From assembly GCA_030867875.1 (NCBI GenBank), contig JAOWCC010000064.1, positions 34,556,802 to 34,620,801 on the forward strand: 64,000 bases of DNA. Direction: 5' to 3'. This DNA is from Actinernus sp. WN-2022 (Eukaryota > Cnidaria > Anthozoa > Actiniaria > Actinernidae). The notes beneath the pieces are model-generated. The model did not search any database. It saw only the letters and a list, made by a program, of their open reading frames with translations, and was not told the origin of the DNA. Of the stretch, positions 45,411 through 55,441 are shown one piece after another (the first letter of the stretch is position 1; each line of letters opens with the position of its first letter). Both the position numbers and the translations under genes were made by a program.

Positions 45411-45749
45411 AACACAACACAATCTAACGGCCGCTCTTCCAATGTAGCAGGGTTGGTAAAGTGAAAGTCGGGAGGCACTCTGACAAGCGTAACGTGTTTC
45501 ACTGCAATATTGAAGTCTACTTGAGGAAGTTTGTAGTTTATTAACTCTGCTCTCGTACAACTGGGGGAAAATATGTTACATGGCGTCACCTGAGGCTGGT
45601 CTTCTCGGATGTTTGGCGTGTCTCCTCTGACGTTTGGCGTAGAAGGCGTGTCTCCTCTGACGTTTGGCGTAGAAGGCGTGTCTCCTCGGACGTTTGGCGT
45701 AGAAGGCGTGTTTCCTCGGACGTTTGGCGTAGAAGGTGTGTCTCCTCGG
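45411..45749 (-). CDS. Decapeptide repeats (second block) and linker to the protease
   Basis: This is the continuation of the terminal exon after the inserted MITE: about four to five copies of the 10-residue TPSTPNVRGD unit, then a linker (REDQPQVTPCNIFSPSC, LINYKLPQVDFNIAVKHVTL) leading to the protease. Repeats of Thr-Pro and Pro-Asn suggest a flexible, possibly phosphorylated linker; that is inference. Confidence 0.75.
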
Positions 45750-46311
45750 TAGGCATGAATAGATTGTGCTAGTAAATCCAGCCAAAGTTGCTCCAAAAAA
45801 AAGGCTAAAAGTTGCTCAAAAATTGCCAAAAATTGAAAAAGTTGCCACCAAAATTTGAAAAAGTTGCTCACTTTGGCGAGCCATTTTATTCTAGATAACA
45901 ACTTAAAACATGGAATGTTGGATGTGTAATTCAATATAATCTTAAAGTTCAACATAACTACCAATAGTAGTACTTTCTAATGTGATATTGACCATGGAGC
46001 GAATAACCGCTGGATAATTCGCGGGCGATATTAAATAGATAGCTGCTGTCCAGTTTGCGTGGGCGCGCGTAAAGCCAGTTTTATTTTATTTGTATATCAT
46101 TTATCAATTAACTATCCTTAGTTTTGACCAATTTTAATAAAAACCTTCTAAATAAAGACCTTTTTGATAGTTTGGATCAGTTTTATACCGATTTGTTGCT
46201 CAAAAGTTGCCAAGGAAGGCAAAAGTTGCTCTAGGTTGCTCGCACTACAAAAAGTTGCTCAAAACGCTAAAAGTTGCTCAAAAGTTGCCGAGCACAATCT
46301 ATTTATGCCTA
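45750..46311. mobile_element. hAT-like MITE inserted in the coding minisatellite
   Basis: The 562-bp element has ends TAGGCATGAATAGATTGTGC.. and ..GCACAATCTATTTATGCCTA (inverted, one mismatch), flanked by the 8-bp direct repeat CTCCTCGG at 45742-45749 and 46312-46319. Removing the element and one CTCCTCGG restores an exact 30-bp repeat unit in the correct frame, which proves both the insertion and its boundaries. An 8-bp duplication is the hallmark of hAT transposition. AAAAGTTGCTC motifs recur near both ends as subterminal repeats. There is no transposase. Confidence 0.92.
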
Positions 46312-47127
46312 CTCCTCGGACGTTTGGCGTAGAAGGGGTGTATCCTCGGACGTTTGGCGTAGAAGGCGTCTCCCCTCGGATATTTGGCGTAGAAGGCGTG
46401 TCTCCTCGGCGGTTTGGCGTAGAAGGCGTGTCTACTCGGACGTTTGGCGTAGAAGGCGTGTCTCCTCGGACGTTTGGCGTAGAAGGCGTGTCTTCTCGGA
46501 CGTTTGGCGTAGAAGGCGTGTCTTCTCGGACGTTTGGCGTAGAAGGCGTGTCTCCTCGGACGTTTGGCGTAGAAGGCGTGTCTCCTCGGATATTTGGCGT
46601 AGAAGGCGTGTCTCCTCGGACGTTTGGCGTAGAAGGCGTGTCTCCTCGGATATTTGGCGTAGAAGGCGTGTCTCTTCGGATGTTTGGCGTAGAAGACGTA
46701 GATACATGAGATAGGCGAGATCGGGAAACTTTTGATTCAGCTTTGTTTTTGTTTTTCGTCTTTCTTGTTGACTTGAATAAGCATCTTCTACTCTTTTTTC
46801 GAATGTTTCTCTTCCAAATTTTCTTTGCATTCTTTGCTTTGGAATGAGCTTTCCTCGATCTTGGGGTTTCATTTTTTCTTCTTGTCAATTCCTTCACTCT
46901 TTGCAATAACATTTTCTCCCATGAAACGTGGTCGTACTCAAATCTTGGATGATCAGCAGCAGCAACAATGCAAGTAAAGTTGTTCGTATACTCGTACCGG
47001 AGAAAGCCCTTGGAAAATATGGCATTGAATAATTCAGTCATCACCTCGATCCACTGTTTGTGTGAAGCACTCCAACCAGTTGTATTAACAGATGTCCACC
47101 CACATCCTCGAAAATATATTTTTTTTC
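46312..47127 (-). CDS. Terminal exon, first part: basic region plus decapeptide repeats
   Basis: The exon starts after a TTTTTTGCTCTTAG acceptor (AG at 47128-47129). It continues the unassigned domain (GKKIYFRGCGWTSVNTTGW, WIEVMTELFNAIFSKGFLRY, HPRFEYDHVSWEKM). It then passes through a strongly basic stretch (KAKNAKKIWKRNIRKKSRR) that could be a nuclear localisation signal, and enters about 13 copies of the TPSTPN(V/I)RGD decapeptide. After the last unit translation runs into the MITE and ends at 46259. Confidence 0.75.
46320..46705. repeat. Coding minisatellite, about 13 units of 30 bp
   Basis: The unit contains ACGTTTGGCGTAGAAGGCGT followed by GTCTCCTCGG on the plus strand and encodes one decapeptide on the minus strand. 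Units differ by a few bases (ATATTTGG for ACGTTTGG, CTT for CTC). A second block of about five units lies at 45605-45749, beyond the MITE. As 30 is a multiple of three and the unit is stop-free in several frames, long plus-strand frames also appear here; they are artefacts. Confidence 0.97.
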
Positions 47128-47466
47128 CTAAGAGCAAAAAATACTGAATATATAATGTACTTATAGCACTTTAATGTCTTTATTTATTGATGCGAAAACA
47201 TGAATACGCTTTTTAAAGCGATAGAGCGAAACGATCGTTCTTATAAGTTTTAAAATTTTCTTGCTATACCTTTTATTTAAAGTAATGTATTTTTAAGTCA
47301 ATCAGAATAAATTTGTTTTTAATTTCAAATACAGGTACATTTGCGGTACAGTACAGTACTTGATAGTATTAAATCACGGCAATTAAGCTTATAACAAGAC
47401 ACATAAAGATAAACCGGTCAATTGAGAAATTGAACTTTTCGTTCATAATTACTTATAAAAATTTAC

Positions 47467-47553
47467 CTTTCTCAGCAGCGTCATTCGCGTTTTCGAAGCA
47501 TAACCTCAAGAATAGTAGCTTTTCTGAGTAATGATGGGTGAGGATTTGGTCCA
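47467..47553 (-). CDS. Internal exon of the protease gene
   Basis: This 87-bp exon reads (L)DQILTHHYSEKLLFLRL.. and ..NANDAAEK(G), with split codons at both ends that complete exactly with the neighbouring exons. Acceptor TTTATTGGGTTTCAG (AG at 47554-47555) and donor GTAAAT (47466-47461) are both good. The other two frames contain stops. Confidence 0.8.
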
Positions 47554-47677
47554 CTGAAACCCAATAAAATAAAGAGAGTATGTCATCAAATACAACGTGT
47601 AACGGTTCACCTGTTAAAATAAATACATGCACACCGTTTTGTCGTTAATTCCAGGGCTCGAAAAAGTTATCTTCTAC

Positions 47678-48275
47678 CTCACTAGCCCGGGGGGGTACTT
47701 ACATGAAAAATGGGTATGTATGTGAGGCCAAGAGGCTCAAACCCTGATCCTGTTTGACCCAATCCGAGCTCCAAACCCTGATTGCCCCGTTTTGGGAAAA
47801 AAAAAACCTGATTGCCCCTTCTTTAAATTGTTTTCAAAACACGGTCGGATATATATCCTGGCCGGTATACCGCGTACCGGGATTTCATGCAAAATACGAA
47901 ACATTTCAAGTCGGGACGTGGCATTGGGTAAACAAATCAGCAGATGAAGTACATAGATAAACTTGTACTGAAGTACGAATTAGCGGCGTCACGATGTATG
48001 GGAACCTCAGTGCTTGCATGTGGGCAGGCGATCAAAATGCGGCAACAGAATGTCTTTTTTTTGACATAGTAGCTAAAAAAATACTGAACCCCGACCCTGA
48101 CTGCACCCAAATTATACTCAAATCCTTACCCTGATCTGCCCAAATCAGGTCAAAACCCTGACCCTACCTGCCCAAACTGAGCTCAAAACCCTGACCCACC
48201 TGGACGGCACATACATAATACGTCACAAACAGGAGTACCCCCCCCCCCCCCCCCCCCCCCTCCCTGGCTCACTAG
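47678..48275. mobile_element. hAT-like MITE with G/C-run ends, in an intron
   Basis: The 582-bp element 47686-48267 begins CCCGGGGGGGTACTTAC and ends in GTACCCC.. plus TCCCTGG. It is flanked by identical 8-bp copies of CTCACTAG (47678-47685 and 48268-48275). The interior repeats CAAACCCTGA(T/C) motifs about seven to eight times. The 8-bp target duplication indicates hAT-type mobilisation. It lies in the intron between exons 48841-49057 and 47467-47553. Confidence 0.85.
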
Positions 48276-48840
48276 CGACAGGACTAGCAAGTAACACAAG
48301 TGTGGTAGCCCGGATCCAGGAACTCTAGCCCAATGCACTCGATACCGCACATGAGGGTGTAGCTTTGTTACTAAGTGTAACAAGTTGGGAACAAATTGGA
48401 GTAGTACAACCTGTTTTAGCTGCTACGTGCATGAGTTCGCTTGTTCAATAGAGTTAAATAATCTTTGAAAAATAATCATGTTTATAGAATTCACAGCAGT
48501 CATTTTATACAGTTCAGATTTGTTTTGGGGTGAAGTTCACCTCTAAGGCTGCAGTGGTTTCAGTCTTTCCAGAACTTGGCAACCTGTGGTCTGCAATATA
48601 CTGTGTTTTAGGTTGGAACGTTGCTTTTCCATGGCCACACCAGTTCAAGGCCCTCGACCATTTTATTCAGCTATTTCATGTGTGAAGATACGGAACACGT
48701 TCTTACCGTACGGAAGTTTCCAACTGAACAAATTGTAAACAACCGACATCATTGCCATGTTGAAATAACATGCTAGTTACCAGTCTACCCACGGCCCATT
48801 GTTATGTGCCTGGAACGTTTTTACTTGTAGTTTTACTTAC

Positions 48841-49057
48841 ACGATGTAGCAGGTCCACTCCCATCATGGTTGGTAGCCCTACTATACATCTGCTTCTGCA
48901 ATTTGTGCGCTGCCTCAAAACCCTGATTACTATACTGCTTAAGAGACCGGAAGTTTCGTAGCAACATCGATGCATGTTCCACCGACATGTGGCCATAATC
49001 CCCCGTCCCAAGACCGAGTCCAAATAACTCTCTTAGCCAAAATCCCCATTCTTTGCA
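48841..49057 (-). CDS. Internal exon of the protease gene
   Basis: This 217-bp exon has acceptor TTTTTTTTTTGTTGCAG (AG at 49058-49059) and a consensus donor GTAAGT (48840-48835). It encodes CKEWGFWLRELFGLGLGTGD, GHMSVEHASMLLRNFRSL, SNQGFEAAHKLQKQMYSRA and TNHDGSGPATS, and its final T joins TG of the next exon to make a Leu codon. The aromatic- and charge-patterned sequence looks like a folded domain, but I cannot assign it to a named family. Confidence 0.8.
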
Positions 49058-49147
49058 CTGCAACAAAAAAAAAACATTTTAACATGATTAACATTTTATC
49101 ATCGTCCAAGTATATATGTATATAAATAAATTACTATTAGCCATTCT

Positions 49148-49425
49148 CTTTGCGCTCAACAAATTAGCCCTATTCAATAAAAGAAGTTCAACAAGTTCAG
49201 TTTTGAGCTTAATTAATTGCGCGAGAAAAGTCGGAAACTACTATTTTCCGGTTGACTTCAGTTCATAGACAACAGACTCTTCATGCGTTGAGTTCAAAAG
49301 GCTAAATTCCATCATAAGAGTCGTCTTCGAACTGAGTGAGTCAACTGACTTTTCTCGCGCAATTAAGCTCAAAACAACTTGTTGGACTTTTTATTGAATG
49401 GGACCGTAATCTGTTGAGCGCAAAG
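49148..49425. mobile_element. Palindromic MITE in an intron (278 bp)
   Basis: CTTTGCGCTCAACA at the left and TGTTGAGCGCAAAG at the right are the outer ends. Inner blocks CCCTATTCAATAAAA, TTGAGCTTAATTAATTGCGC and GAGAAAAGTC are mirrored in the right half. It lies in the intron between exons 49822-49914 and 48841-49057. Confidence 0.9.
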
Positions 49426-49821
49426 ATAAATTGTTAAGGACTATCGTTTTTAAGGTCTTGTGAAAAACGTTTATTTTATTCTGGAAGTCATTATTACACC
49501 GTGAGAAGTGTTATTGATCACTTGTTGTACAACTCCCTCTCACCGAACAATCCTGTTTACCAGGGTGTGAAAAACATGTGAAAAACGAAGACCCTCGCTT
49601 ATTATATATTTGCGTGTCTTTTATTCTGCAGTCCTCATCTCACTCCAAAAAGCATAAATTTATAATTTAGCATTTTCATAACCCTACTCCTCTTATTATT
49701 TGGGGTCTTCGTTTTTTACACACCCTCTTGAGGACGTACTAAAAAGTCATTAAATATCAATTAGAGCCAGCGGTTTCAATTAATGTTCACGTTACTCATA
49801 CTAATGTTCATGTGTTCTAAC

Positions 49822-49914
49822 CTCGATGTCAAACACGTCGATCTCTTCTTCTTGGTCATCGTCGTACTCCTTATCCCTGATTGTTTGTGCAATTTCTAAC
49901 CATTTGCAGTACAC
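49822..49914 (-). CDS. Upstream exon of the protease gene
   Basis: This 93-bp, 31-codon exon reads VYCKWLEIAQTIRDKEYDDD then QEEEIDVFDIE, with donor GAG/GTTAGA and acceptor CACTATATAATAG. Phase 0 at its end matches phase 0 at the start of the next exon. The acidic DDDQEEE run is clear. A preceding exon is needed for a start codon and was not found, so the 5' end is open. Confidence 0.65.
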
Positions 49915-50159
49915 CTATTATATAGTGAAAAGAAGTAGATACATAGTATAAAATAGCATATTATATGAATGTCTCTAAGCTGAAAAAGGGTGCAGAGAAG
50001 TCTAAAACAACTGTAGCTCCCTGAATTATCATCACAATGTGATCCGGATGTATATGAAACGATATTGCAAAGGGGCCGAACAGTCTATTGTTGTGAAAAC
50101 AATAGCAAACATTACAAACATTTAATTCGTAAGAAATATTTCAGAGTGAAGGCCGAAAG
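49915..50159. other. Intergenic gap between divergent genes
   Basis: About 245 bp separates the first recognised minus-strand exon from the plus-strand kinase start. It could hold a shared promoter or a missing first exon of the minus gene; neither is visible. Confidence 0.3.
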
Positions 50160-50673
50160 ATGGATTCAGCGTTAATCAGGAGTAAAAAAAGTTATAGGAA
50201 AAGAAAGGAAAAGAAACGGTTGGAGGGGCGAACAAAAATAAAACTCAGAAGATGTCTCTCGACTCGTATGGCAGAGGCTCAGTCATCATGCGCGTTGGAC
50301 TGTAGTAAAACGACAGAAACCAACGACGAAAGGGAGCAGCCGGCAGAGCAGCTTTCTGAAGTCTGCAAAGAAGCCTGCCAAAGTGAAATCCCGCCTTCTA
50401 AATCTGATGCAGCGGCAGAACGGTATCATCGCCATGCGGTTTACTTCTACAACCAGTTGAAGAAAGCCGAGGAAAACGGAAAACATCAAAGAACTGGACA
50501 CAGAAATCGGACGGGGTAACTTCGGAGTTTGTTCTCTGGCGAAATATGGCACACGCCTCGTTATCATTAAGAGGCAAACTGACTTTTCTAACGGGCAAGA
50601 AGAAGCCAGAATCCTCGGGAAACTCAACCATCCCAATTTTAAAGATCTTCAGTTCTCTGTCAATATATTTATA
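50160..50673 (+). pseudogene. Protein kinase N-lobe exon with frameshift
   Basis: The ATG at 50160 opens a basic N-terminus (RSKKSYRKRKEKKRLEGRTK) followed by a charged stretch (EQPAEQLSEVCKEA, YHRHAVYFYNQLKKAEENG). After the A-run at 50480-50483 the reading frame must shift by one base. It then gives NIKELDTEIGRGNFGVCSLA, YGTRLVIIKRQ and EEARILGKLNHPN, i.e. the Gly-rich loop, the VIIK lysine and the alpha-C helix of a protein kinase N-lobe. A consensus donor, GTAAGT, follows at 50674. No C-lobe exon (HRD, DFG) was seen downstream, so this is either an orphan exon or a broken gene. It is divergent from the protease gene. Confidence 0.7.
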
Positions 50674-53413
50674 TGTAAGTTGTCCAAACTATAAAAATAC
50701 CAACTATTTGACTTTCTTAATTAGTTGGGAGTCTCCTTTGGTGTCACGTGACATTCCTCAGTTGATGACGTCATAAGACGAGTTTTTTACATAGAGTTTC
50801 CCGCGAGAAGAAACAAAGGCCGTCACTTTTAACCAATCAGGATGCATTGAAAAATTGTAATTAACACGGTTCAAACTGCCAAAAATACTAAAGCGCAAGA
50901 GACCAAAAGACAACGTAATCGCATACCAGAACTTCGCGACTATAAATAGACACCATCTACTGTGTTAGGGGCCAACACAAGGGCACAGTAACACTCATAG
51001 GCTCGATTACGCAATGGTCGCCTAACAATATCGTGTTATTTGCTATTCGCTATTCTATGGAAGCCCAGAACGGTATTGCCAATTTCCGTTGTGCGTTGTG
51101 CCAAACTTGGTACCAAATGCGGAACGGAGGACAACTTTTACTGCCGAACAACTTCGCTTACTGCCGAACTTGGTACCAAGTGGTACCGACTTTTGTCGAC
51201 CGTCTGTTCATCTGTTCTCCCAGCTTCAGTGGATGCCGATCACCGACCTGATTAAATGTAGGAAACTTCTACTTCTCTTCAGCACATTTCGTAATCCTGA
51301 TGCACCTACATGTTTTAAGACCTTTTAAGAACATGTTCCATTTCCTCTCTACTGTCGGAATTATGTGTAGGAAGTTGAGTGACGTGCGGAGTAGTTGTGA
51401 TTATATTAAAAAAAAATTAATACCAGGTTTAGGGGTGTGGTAGTGCACCAACCAATCACAATCCGAGATAAGTTAATCCATGAGTAAATAGATGCGAACT
51501 GGAAATTAACTTGGGAGTGATTTGAGCGTTGAACCGAGAAACTTTACAAAGAGTATACCAAAGAAATAAAGGGATTAAATCAGTGAAGGATAAATCAAGT
51601 GTACTGTGATTCTTTATTCGCGACACTACTACTCGTAGAGCTTCTGGCCACTGCACCAGAGCCAGCATGCATAACCTCGCTGTACCTTACCCTCGCAGTA
51701 ATTCTGGCAAGCGCACTCTGGCTTAATATAGCGCTGGTATTCTTTTCAATTCCTTGGATCCTGACTTCAAGCAGCTTGCAACATCTACTACTAGTCTCTT
51801 CTGATACTTTGCCTACCAGGCTGGCTTCTATTAAGCAAAAGCTTCGTAACGTTTTTCTTCCGCACATCTCCTCTGTTAACCATCTAGAGTAGCTCCTCTG
51901 CTATAACTGTCGCTTCTTGCTTCACTGCATGCTGCTGCATTTCTGGCGCCGTGTCCAGTGCATAGCCCCTTCCATCGCGCATAGTCTTCTAGTAAGTATA
52001 TTTGTTTTTGATTTTATTTCATATTAATTCTCTTTATATTGATTCCAATTATTTATTATATCTTGTAATGTTGTAGCTCGTGTGTCAATTTTCCCCATAT
52101 TTTCTTTCCTTTTTATTACGTTTTATTTGTAACATAGAGGGCCGCATGTTAGATAACTATGTAAGCCTCTGTAAATAAAGAATATTGTATTGTAGAACGG
52201 AGGACAACTTTACTGCAGTTACTGCCGAACTTAGCGCGAGCCTCGATCTGGTGCTGCAGCACGAGGCACATGTTCTGTTCAAACATGGCGTCCAGTTGGC
52301 GGGCACTCGTAATAATAAATATTTTATTTGTTATAGCAGGCTGAGTATTACAGCTTACAGCTGGTGGGAGCCTGATTTACTGTGGCAGCAATTCGTTAAT
52401 ATTTTTAATACCTCATGAGACTTAAACATGCATAAAGTTTACGCATGCAAAGGAACCAGTTGTTTAAGCTTTTGTCCGCGAGTTATGCAGGCCTGGGTAT
52501 GCAGGATGCCAACCTAAATTGCAGGTTGATCGAAAGATTTAGATGTATTTGCCACAAATCGTAGTTATTCACCCGCTCGGTACCATGGTTTACACAAATA
52601 ATTCAGTACAGATTTCAAAATGTTAAAGGCAGTCTCCCACGCCATGGACTAAAGTAATGGACTTGACTTTGGAAGGGGAGTTGCTCAGCCGTCCTATTTT
52701 AATAGGGGGTCTGTTGGCAAAAGACAGTTATGCAACGCAACTCTGTACCATTTAGGATGCTCGCGGGCTAAAGTTTAAACAACTGGTTCCTTCGCGTAAA
52801 CTTTCTGCATGTTTAATCGCATTTCTGTGTATGCGATCCTTGTGTAATCATGATTTTGTTGACGTCTAGACAAACTCTGTGCATGTGAACTATCAGTTTC
52901 CAAAGAGCAAGATCTCTCCGGAAATGATTCTACTCGGGCCGGTGGTATTTCCTCATATCCGCGCGCGGCCATAACGAGGAAATATTTTGGGGAAACACTG
53001 AAATTCATAAATTTTCCCCAACATTCAACAACGATTCCTCATTTGTGCAGACGATAGTATGTGGGCCGCGTCAGGCAAAAAGAGCCCGGACGACATAATA
53101 TGTAAATATGTTTTGAAATTGTAGTCTTTTTGTCTATCTGGGGTCAAGAAACAACGTTTTTGATGCATTCGTGGACTTCAGAAATTGTACTTTACCAATG
53201 GTGAATCAAAACTTGCTATTTGCGATATTAATATAGGAATATCTTCAAATCTAAAAATAGACAATTCTGTATTCTTTAAGGGTTGTTCTAATCAAATATC
53301 TCAAATAAAAAAGGGCCCGAGATATTCTACAAAATGCTGCAGAATTCATAGACCAGTTTATGGTTCAACGTGTTTCAACTGGTGGGCCACCATTGTCTAA
53401 CATCTGCCTACCC
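50674..53413. other. Intergenic with dispersed repeats
   Basis: A TAGGCTCGATTACGCAATGG repeat at about 50998-51045 resembles one at 32135. An ACGGAGGACAACTTT..ACTGCCGAAC stretch occurs at about 51120 and again at about 52197. A candidate element with inverted ATTCTTTATT / AATAAAGAAT ends lies at about 51600-52193. Frames within 51595-51892 on both strands have no recognised domain. No kinase C-lobe was found. Confidence 0.4.
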
Positions 53414-53464
53414 GCCATTCTCGTTCCCAGTGCCTGTTGAGGAGGCACTGGGAACGAGAATGCC
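53414..53464. repeat. Near-perfect 21-bp stem hairpin
   Basis: CCATTCTCGTTCCCAGTGCC and GGCACTGGGAACGAGAATG, separated by a 9-nt loop, form a stem with 20 of 21 positions paired. Most likely a tiny foldback repeat; a small-RNA precursor cannot be excluded on sequence alone. Confidence 0.8.
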
Positions 53465-54801
53465 TCTGCGCATGAACCGTAAGAAAGCATGTTTTCCGAG
53501 GGGGCTGGGGCGAGTTTTGTAAAATTCTCTAAAATCTCCTTTCAAAACTTAAATTTATCTCCAAAGTTAGATAGTTGTTCAAATATGTAAGACTAATTAA
53601 TTTGTCCCCCCAAAAAATGTCAAGTAACACAATTTCGTGTGCAGAGATGCGCAGCAAAACAAAGGATTTTTTCTTTACTACCCCTGAATGCCTTTGCTTG
53701 ACCGTATTCCAGAATGATCCCTACTGCAATACTAAATGTATCTTGAATATCATACGTCAGCAAGTGTTTGTAGCATACAGTGCAAAATATGCCTGAGCTA
53801 GTGTTCCATCTATTCTTATTCTGCAATAAGGTCAATCGAACGCGCCCTAAAAATGGCACTTCTGCATGAGACAACTGGAGACCAGCATAAAAATAATATC
53901 GTTGTCTATACAATAATACACATCTGATTGGTCGATAGCCATGTGTTATCAGAGAACAGATGCAAAGATGACGTCACGTTTATACAATAAACAGTGCAAA
54001 ACACAAGCTCGAAAGCCGTTATTATAGAGAACAGATGCCGTCACGTTTATACAATAAACAGATGACGTTACTTTGTTGCAGTCATTATGTATCCTCCTTT
54101 TTTCGCTCAGGATCAATTGTAATAAAGCAAATAGCGATACTTACCTGCCACGTCATCCATTGTCATTTTAAAGTGTTCCTGGCACAAAGCGGCGGTTGGC
54201 ACATTAGTATAATAATTCTAATGTTTACAAATAGTATCGCTTCAGAGATCATTCTTCCGTCGGTCTGTCCTATTATAGTTGCACAGATGACGTCACAACG
54301 TGAAGAGAACATTACGTACGGTCTCGTCCTCGTCACGATTTGACGTTATTATTGAAGAGCTCTTTGTGGTTCAGAAAAGACACGAACATGTGCAGATAAA
54401 TCGTTTTATTGGACAACAACGACCAAACTCTGCTGCTGTTTACAGAGTCGCACTGGAATGTATACAAAGGAACCCTTGGGCCTTTTAGTCAATAAACAAT
54501 ATTCAGAAGGTGTACCATCGCCTAACAGGTGGTACAGAGATTACGTCATGCGGTACTGGAAAATATCAAAGGCTGATGGACCGATTAATGGTTTAGTACG
54601 TTACAATGTGTGGTCTGTCCCCGGCAAGACAGTTTGAGAATCGAAGTATTTTCGGAGACGTTCGTCAGAGTACGCGAGGTCTAAGACCGTGACTTGGTTG
54701 GCTAGAGATACGACGAACAATATCATTGGGAATAAAAAACAAATACGAATTCGAAATTCAGCATACCAATAAAACGATGCCAACCCTTAAAATGCGCTCA
54801 C
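53465..54801. other. Intergenic, nothing recognised
   Basis: Short direct repeats of ACGTCACGTTTATACAATAAACA occur at about 53971 and 54040, and TGACGTCA-like sites are frequent. No supported gene. Confidence 0.4.
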
Positions 54802-54806
54802 ATGCC

Positions 54807-54966
54807 TGTAGTGTATCTACCCCACCCCCATCAGGACGTTTTGGTTATCACGTGAATTAAGAAAGACACGCTAGAGGAGTTCAAAAACAGAGGGAGTTTA
54901 GCGAGAGCAGCGAAATGCAAACAGTCGAGTTGAGTTAATTTTAATAAAGGTTTTGAGGACAGAATA
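54807..54966 (+). repeat. 5' LTR
   Basis: It starts TGTAGTGTATCTACC and ends ..GACAGAATA. An AATAAA polyadenylation signal lies about 25 bp before the end. A TCACGTGA palindrome is at 54848-54855. No TGG-type primer-binding site follows. Confidence 0.93.
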
Positions 54967-54967
54967 A

Positions 54968-55177
54968 CTGCCAACCGGGACGGTCACTCGATCACGCCGG
55001 AGGAATAGCTCATTCTTCAAGAAGGTACGAAACAATGCCGAGAGCGATGAAGATGACTCGGACGACAACATGCCCCCACAAGAAGATGAACAGCATGAGG
55101 TGATAGGGCCTAATTTGCTGGATCGGCCCCGGCGTCCTCGAAGACCCCCAGTTCATTTGCAAGACTATGAAACATGA
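54968..55177 (+). pseudogene. Pol polyprotein C-terminal remnant
   Basis: A 70-codon frame, including the stop, is fused almost directly to the 5' LTR. It reads LPTGTVTRSRRRNSSFFKKV, an acidic stretch (SDEDDSDD) and RPRRPRRPPVHLQDYET. This is the tail after integrase in Ty3/gypsy-like pol proteins (GTVxRRNRRFLK .. RRPPxRLxDY). It has no start codon. Confidence 0.85.
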
Positions 55178-55281
55178 ACTTGCTTCGCACACACGAAACT
55201 TTTAGGATCTAAATTTTGTTAGTTCTATATCTATACGAGTTGTTATCACATAGTTATTTCATTTTCCAAAGGGGGAAGAGA

Positions 55282-55441
55282 TGTAGTGTATCTACCCCAC
55301 CCCCATCAGGACGTTTTGGTTATCACGTGAATTAAGAAAGACACGCTAGAGGAGTTCAAAAACAGAGGGAGTTTAGCGAGAGCAGCGAAATGCAAACAGT
55401 CGAGTTGAGTTAATTTTAATAAAGGTTTTGAGGACAGAATA
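55282..55441 (+). repeat. 3' LTR
   Basis: Identical by reading to the 5' LTR, offset 475 bp. It follows the polypurine tract and is followed by the ATGCC target duplication. Confidence 0.93.

Larger units (their letters stand above)
44521..49914 (-). pseudogene. Multi-exon gene: unassigned N-terminus, decapeptide repeat, Ulp1-like protease
   Basis: Four exons can be joined on the minus strand with matching phases: 49914-49822, 49057-48841, 47553-47467 and 47127-44521. Donors are GTTAGA, GTAAGT and GTAAAT; acceptors include TTTTTTTTTTGTTGCAG and TTTTTTGCTCTTAG. With the 562-bp insertion removed and one extra base allowed for at about 45410, the joined frame is 811 codons including stop, with no upstream start found, so at least one 5' exon is missing. 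Order: acidic segment, unassigned conserved-looking domain, basic region, TPSTPNVRGD repeats, C48 protease. Introns hold two MITEs. As read, the insertion stops translation after the first block of repeats, so this allele should lack the protease unless the element is spliced out. The unassigned domain resembles an abundant family I have only seen in cnidarian-type sequences; that is impression, not a search result. Confidence 0.75.

Noticed and set aside
46164..46714. Plus-strand frames with RTFGVEGVSP and WRRRRVSSDV repeats
   Set aside because: They are antisense readings of the decapeptide minisatellite; the minus strand has the splice sites, phase continuity and downstream protease.
50286..50636. 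Minus-strand 116-codon frame overlapping the kinase exon
   Set aside because: It is antisense to kinase N-lobe motifs (GRGNFG, VIIK, LNHPN) that are clearly on the plus strand.
51595..51892. Overlapping 90-97 codon frames on both strands
   Set aside because: No recognisable domain; inverted ATTCTTTATT ends around the area suggest a repeat. Neither frame could be preferred.
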